This document shows, piece by piece, positions 61,180 through 64,000 of a DNA stretch of 64,000 bases (its first letter is position 1; every line of letters starts with the position of its first letter). The DNA is from Acidimicrobiaceae bacterium (GTDB taxonomy: Bacteria > Actinomycetota > Acidimicrobiia > Acidimicrobiales > Ilumatobacteraceae): positions 124,001 through 188,000 of the forward strand of contig JACJWG010000007.1 of NCBI GenBank assembly GCA_020637235.1, read 5' to 3'. The notes beneath the pieces were generated by a model. The model was not told the DNA's origin, did no database searches, and saw nothing but the letters and a program-made list of their open reading frames with translations. Position numbers and translations under genes: made by a program.

Positions 61180-61185
61180 AGGGTA
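61180..61185 (-). promoter_or_regulatory. -10 box before the phoH upstream frame
   Basis: TACCCT on the minus strand ends 9 bases before the upstream ATG (61170). Confidence 0.45.
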
Positions 61186-61220
61186 GCGAATCCGGCGGAG
61201 CACACCGACGAACCGACGCA

Positions 61221-61841
61221 TCACACCTGGTCGGGTGCCTCGGGTGGGCCGGCGATCGCCGTGACACCGCCGACACCGCCGACACCGCCGACACCGCCGT
61301 CCGTGCGGCTCGCGCCGGCGAAGTCGGCGACCCAGGTGTGCTCGTGCTCGGTCGCGACCACCTCCGTGCCGGGCGCCACCATCGCGGCGAGCCGGCGGAC
61401 GAGCTCCACGGCGGTCGCGTCGTCGGTCGCCACGGGGACGGCCGCACCGTCGCTCGCGTCGAACACGAGCAGCGCCCCCTCTGCCGCCTCGGCGGCGAAG
61501 GCGTCGCGAGCCAGCCGCACGAGCGCCCCCGAGCCCAGGTGCGCAGGATGCGACACCACCCAGCGCAGGTGGTGCACCACGTCGCCGGGCACCGGCACAC
61601 CGTGCGGACCCGCACCGGTCTCGATCAGCGCCGCGGCGATCGGCGCGGTGTCCGCCCACACCACCCACACCCGGCTCGTCGTCCGGAGCAGCTGCTCGTC
61701 GAAGTCGGCGCGTGCCACCTCGGTGCGCAGCAGCCGACCGCGGCCGGTCGACGGCGCGGCGCCGGTGGCGATCGCGAACAGCGACCAGAGCTGGTCGCGC
61801 ACGCGCCGGTCGGTGACACCGTGGTGCCGAGTGACGAACAT
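61221..61841 (-). CDS. Hypothetical protein with C-terminal Gly-Gly-Val repeat
   Basis: 206 residues, not recognised; no signal peptide. Mixed alpha/beta composition with VWVVWADTAPIAAALIE and GALLVFDASDGAAVPVATDD stretches, weakly like an N-acetyltransferase but no acetyl-CoA motif is seen. The tail contains GGVGGVGGVGG encoded by the 9-bp repeat at 61263-61299. It runs toward phoH with a 50-base gap. Confidence 0.6.
   Translation of the reverse strand: MFVTRHHGVTDRRVRDQLWSLFAIATGAAPSTGRGRLLRTEVARADFDEQLLRTTSRVWVVWADTAPIAAALIETGAGPHGVPVPGDVVHHLRWVVSHPAHLGSGALVRLARDAFAAEAAEGALLVFDASDGAAVPVATDDATAVELVRRLAAMVAPGTEVVATEHEHTWVADFAGASRTDGGVGGVGGVGGVTAIAGPPEAPDQV
61263..61299 (-). repeat. 9-bp tandem repeat encoding Gly-Gly-Val
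   Basis: Four copies of ACACCGCCG (plus strand), in frame with the hypothetical gene. Confidence 0.8.
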
Positions 61842-61925
61842 CCCAGCGTCACTCTCACCGACCTCGCCCCGATCGTCAAGAACTCGTCAAGCCGTTCGCG
61901 CGTTGGGTGCGGATGGACCCACTGC

Positions 61926-61954
61926 TTGCGTTCCGCCTGGTCACTGCGTACGAT
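61926..61954 (+). promoter_or_regulatory. Sigma70-type promoter of the GGDEF-EAL gene
   Basis: TTGCGT (61926-61931) and TACGAT (61949-61954) are 17 bases apart, the ideal spacing. The ATG at 61953 lies inside the -10 box, so the gene must start downstream. Confidence 0.55.
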
Positions 61955-62024
61955 GAGCGCCGGTACAGGCGGGCGGACGGGATCGACAGGCGGACCCGGG
62001 ACGGTCGCGAATCGTGAGGCCCGT

Positions 62025-64000
62025 GTGCGTATCACCTCGAACCGACTGATCTGGTCGTCCCTGGTGATCACCGCCGTCCTGGCCGCATCGATCGCGCTGC
62101 TCTCCGCCTCCGCTGCGCACACCGCGTCGTTCGTGGCTGCGTGCGTGGTGCCCGTCGTCGCCACCGCTGCCCGTCGCCGGACCACGCTGTCGTGGCCGAC
62201 GATCGCCCTCGTCGCCGGTGTGGCGTGGGCGATCGGGCTCGGTCGGCTGATCGAGGGCCGCACGCTCCCGGACACGAGCGTGACCGGACCGGCGCTCGAG
62301 CTGATCGGCTTCGCGACCATCGCCGGCGCGCTCGGGGTGTTCACCCGGCGGCGTCGCGGGATCCACGCGAGCGGCGTACTCGCCGATGCGCTGATCGTCG
62401 GCCTCGGCACGTGGCTGATCGCCTGGGTGACGATCGTCGAGCCGATGCTCGGCGACGACGGCCGGTGGCCGGTGATCACCGGCCTGGTCGACGGTCTCAC
62501 CCACCCCACCGGTGCCGTGGCGCTGTTCCTCGTGGCCGTCTATCTCTTCACCGAGGGGACGGCGAACGTCTCGGTGCGGCTCGTCGGGGCCGGCCTCGGC
62601 ACCTTGCTCGCCGCACACGTGCTTTCGTCGCTCGCGATGGCCGGTCAGTTCGGCGCCGCCGCACCGCGGATCGCCGACGCCGTGTTCGTCGTGGCCTGCG
62701 CGGTCGTCGCCGTGGCGTTCACCCACCCGTCGATGGCCACGGTCGAACAGGGGCGCTCGTCGAGCAGCGCTCCTCGCCTGCTCGGCCGACTGGTGCTCAC
62801 CACGTCGGCACTCGTGCTGCCGGTCATCGTGCTCGCGGCGTCCGGGCCCGACGACACCACCGACCGGATCGTGCGTTCGTTGTCGGCCACCGTGCTCGCC
62901 GGCGCCGTGACCGTGCGGGTCGTCTGGTCGGTGCGGGCCAACAGCAGCGCACAGGCCGAGCTGCTGCGTGCGGCGCAGACCGACCCGCTCACCGGGCTCC
63001 CGAACCGAGTCCTGCTGCTCGACCGGATCTCGAGCTACGTCCACGAGTCGTGGCGAGCCGATCGCGAGCCCACGCTCTACTTCGTCGACCTCGACAGGTT
63101 CAAGAACATCAACGACTCGCTCGGTCACTCGGCCGGCGACGAGGTGCTGCGGATCGTCGCCGAACGTCTGGTCTCCGCCGCGCCGACCGAGGCGATGGTG
63201 GCCCGCCTGTCGGGCGACGAGTACGTGGTGCTCGACCCGACCACACGATCGCTGGCCGCGGCGTCCGCCCTCGCCGAGCGCCTGCTCGCGGTCTTCCGCG
63301 AGCCGATCGCGCTCGCCCAGGGTGACGTCTTCGTGACGGCGTCGATCGGTGTGTCGTCGATCGACTCGATGGCTGCCAAGCCCGAGGACGTCCTGCGTCA
63401 CGCCGACACCGCGATGTACCGGGCGAAGGACTCGGGCCGCAACTGCATGGCGTTCTACGACGAGTCGATGCACGAACGCATCGCCCATCGACTCGCCGTC
63501 GAGACCGCGTTGTACCGAGCCCTCGATCGTCACGAGTTGCGCCTGTTCCACCAGCCGATCCTCGACCTCGAGACCGGCGAGGTGGTGGGCTTCGAGGCAC
63601 TCATGCGCTGGCAGCAGAGTGACGGCACGATCGTGTCGCCCGCCGAGTTCATCCCGATCGCCGAGGAGACCGGCACGATCGTGCCGATCGGCGCATGGGC
63701 GTTGCTCGAGGCGCTCACCCAGCTGCGCCGCTGGATCGACGACGGCGTGTGCAGCCCGCAGGCGACGATGTCGGTGAACGTGTCGCCCCGGCAGCTGGCC
63801 GACCCCGGCCTGCCGTCGGTGGTGAGCGAAGCGTTGTCCCGCTCGGGTATGGATGCGAGCCACCTCTGGATCGAGATCACCGAGAGCGTCATGATCAGCG
63901 AGCCCACGCTGGCGCTCGCATCGCTGCAGAAGATGAAGGCGCTCGGCGTCCGCGTCGCGCTCGACGACTTCGGCACCGGCTATTCGTCGCTGTCGTTGTT
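62025..64000 (+). CDS. Membrane GGDEF-EAL protein (3' end beyond window)
   Basis: At least 658 residues, running off the window. About ten membrane helices fill residues 8-300 (a MASE-like sensor of unknown type). GGDEF domain from TDPLTGLPNR (about 318), with signature SGDEY (about 396) in place of GGDEF; EAL domain with GFEALMRW (about 522), ITESVMI and DDFGTGYSS. Such proteins make or break cyclic di-GMP at the membrane. SGDEY can be active, so both activities are possible. GTG 62025 is preferred because the promoter's -10 box covers the upstream ATG. Confidence 0.85.
   Translation, partial: MRITSNRLIWSSLVITAVLAASIALLSASAAHTASFVAACVVPVVATAARRRTTLSWPTIALVAGVAWAIGLGRLIEGRTLPDTSVTGPALELIGFATIAGALGVFTRRRRGIHASGVLADALIVGLGTWLIAWVTIVEPMLGDDGRWPVITGLVDGLTHPTGAVALFLVAVYLFTEGTANVSVRLVGAGLGTLLAAHVLSSLAMAGQFGAAAPRIADAVFVVACAVVAVAFTHPSMATVEQGRSSSSAPRLLGRLVLTTSALVLPVIVLAASGPDDTTDRIVRSLSATVLAGAVTVRVVWSVRANSSAQAELLRAAQTDPLTGLPNRVLLLDRISSYVHESWRADREPTLYFVDLDRFKNINDSLGHSAGDEVLRIVAERLVSAAPTEAMVARLSGDEYVVLDPTTRSLAAASALAERLLAVFREPIALAQGDVFVTASIGVSSIDSMAAKPEDVLRHADTAMYRAKDSGRNCMAFYDESMHERIAHRLAVETALYRALDRHELRLFHQPILDLETGEVVGFEALMRWQQSDGTIVSPAEFIPIAEETGTIVPIGAWALLEALTQLRRWIDDGVCSPQATMSVNVSPRQLADPGLPSVVSEALSRSGMDASHLWIEITESVMISEPTLALASLQKMKALGVRVALDDFGTGYSSLSL

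Noticed and set aside
61953..62024. Earlier ATG start for the GGDEF-EAL gene
   Set aside because: The ATG lies within the TACGAT -10 box of a promoter with ideal 17-base spacing, so it would not be in the transcript; the GTG at 62025 opens right before the first membrane helix.

Overview
The window is a 64 kb stretch of very GC-rich, gene-dense chromosome from an actinobacterium. Evidence includes stand-alone high-GC fatty-acid enzymes, menaquinone (not ubiquinone) biosynthesis, an MtrAB-LpqB-like signalling locus, an F420-type LLM oxidoreductase, many GTG starts, and many genes whose start codon lies 6-10 bases after a TANNNT box (leaderless transcripts). The gene set and the secreted-protein style fit Acidimicrobiia (Ilumatobacter-like). 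That placement is inference, because no rRNA is present. No phage, insertion sequence, CRISPR array or plasmid function is visible. Metabolic and housekeeping genes dominate.

Layout. 1-4.7 kb: end of a CtaG-type oxidase assembly gene, a decayed alpha/beta-hydrolase gene, an ECF sigma factor coupled to a membrane anti-sigma-like protein with a broken second copy behind it, an SDR, tRNA-Leu(CAA) and a glutathione peroxidase. 4.7-9.1 kb: a tight FAS-II operon fabD-fabH-fabG-acpP-fabF; fabD has an extra C-terminal biotinyl/lipoyl-like domain. 9.1-13 kb: amidase, fabZ-bcp pair, small proteins, fasciclin lipoprotein. 13-17 kb: an ABM monooxygenase-trpC-trpF-trpB-trpA series. 17-19.7 kb: response regulator, small secreted cysteine protein, histidine kinase. 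19.7-28.3 kb: flippase, glyS, lipoprotein, recO, an inactive-looking cis-prenyltransferase homologue divergent from uppS, DinG-type helicase, hydrolase. 28.4-34.4 kb: a four-gene acyl-CoA carboxylase/AtuA catabolic operon. 34.5-39.6 kb: response regulator divergent from STAS protein, histidine kinase and GerMN lipoprotein, then era and a HAD phosphatase. 39.6-48 kb: a Tat-like surface protein, two AMP-forming acyl-CoA synthetases, MaoC hydratase, LLM oxidoreductase, amidase. 48-57.5 kb: menaquinone genes menG, menF, menD, menH, menA, menE on both strands with a DsbA-like protein, SDR and MFS transporter. 57.5-64 kb: SDR, then phoH-ybeY-CNNM, a hypothetical gene and a truncated GGDEF-EAL protein.

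How it works together: FabD/H/G/F/Z and ACP build acyl chains; MenFDHEA and MenG build the quinone; UppS, perhaps with its degenerate partner, makes polyprenyl carrier; two two-component loci sense the envelope. The most unusual features are non-coding or small: perfect palindromes at convergent gene ends (two share one sequence), two opposed 19-bp repeat arrays, an 11-bp array before glyS, and two 10-residue leaderless upstream ORFs fused by ATGA overlaps to a histidine kinase and to phoH.
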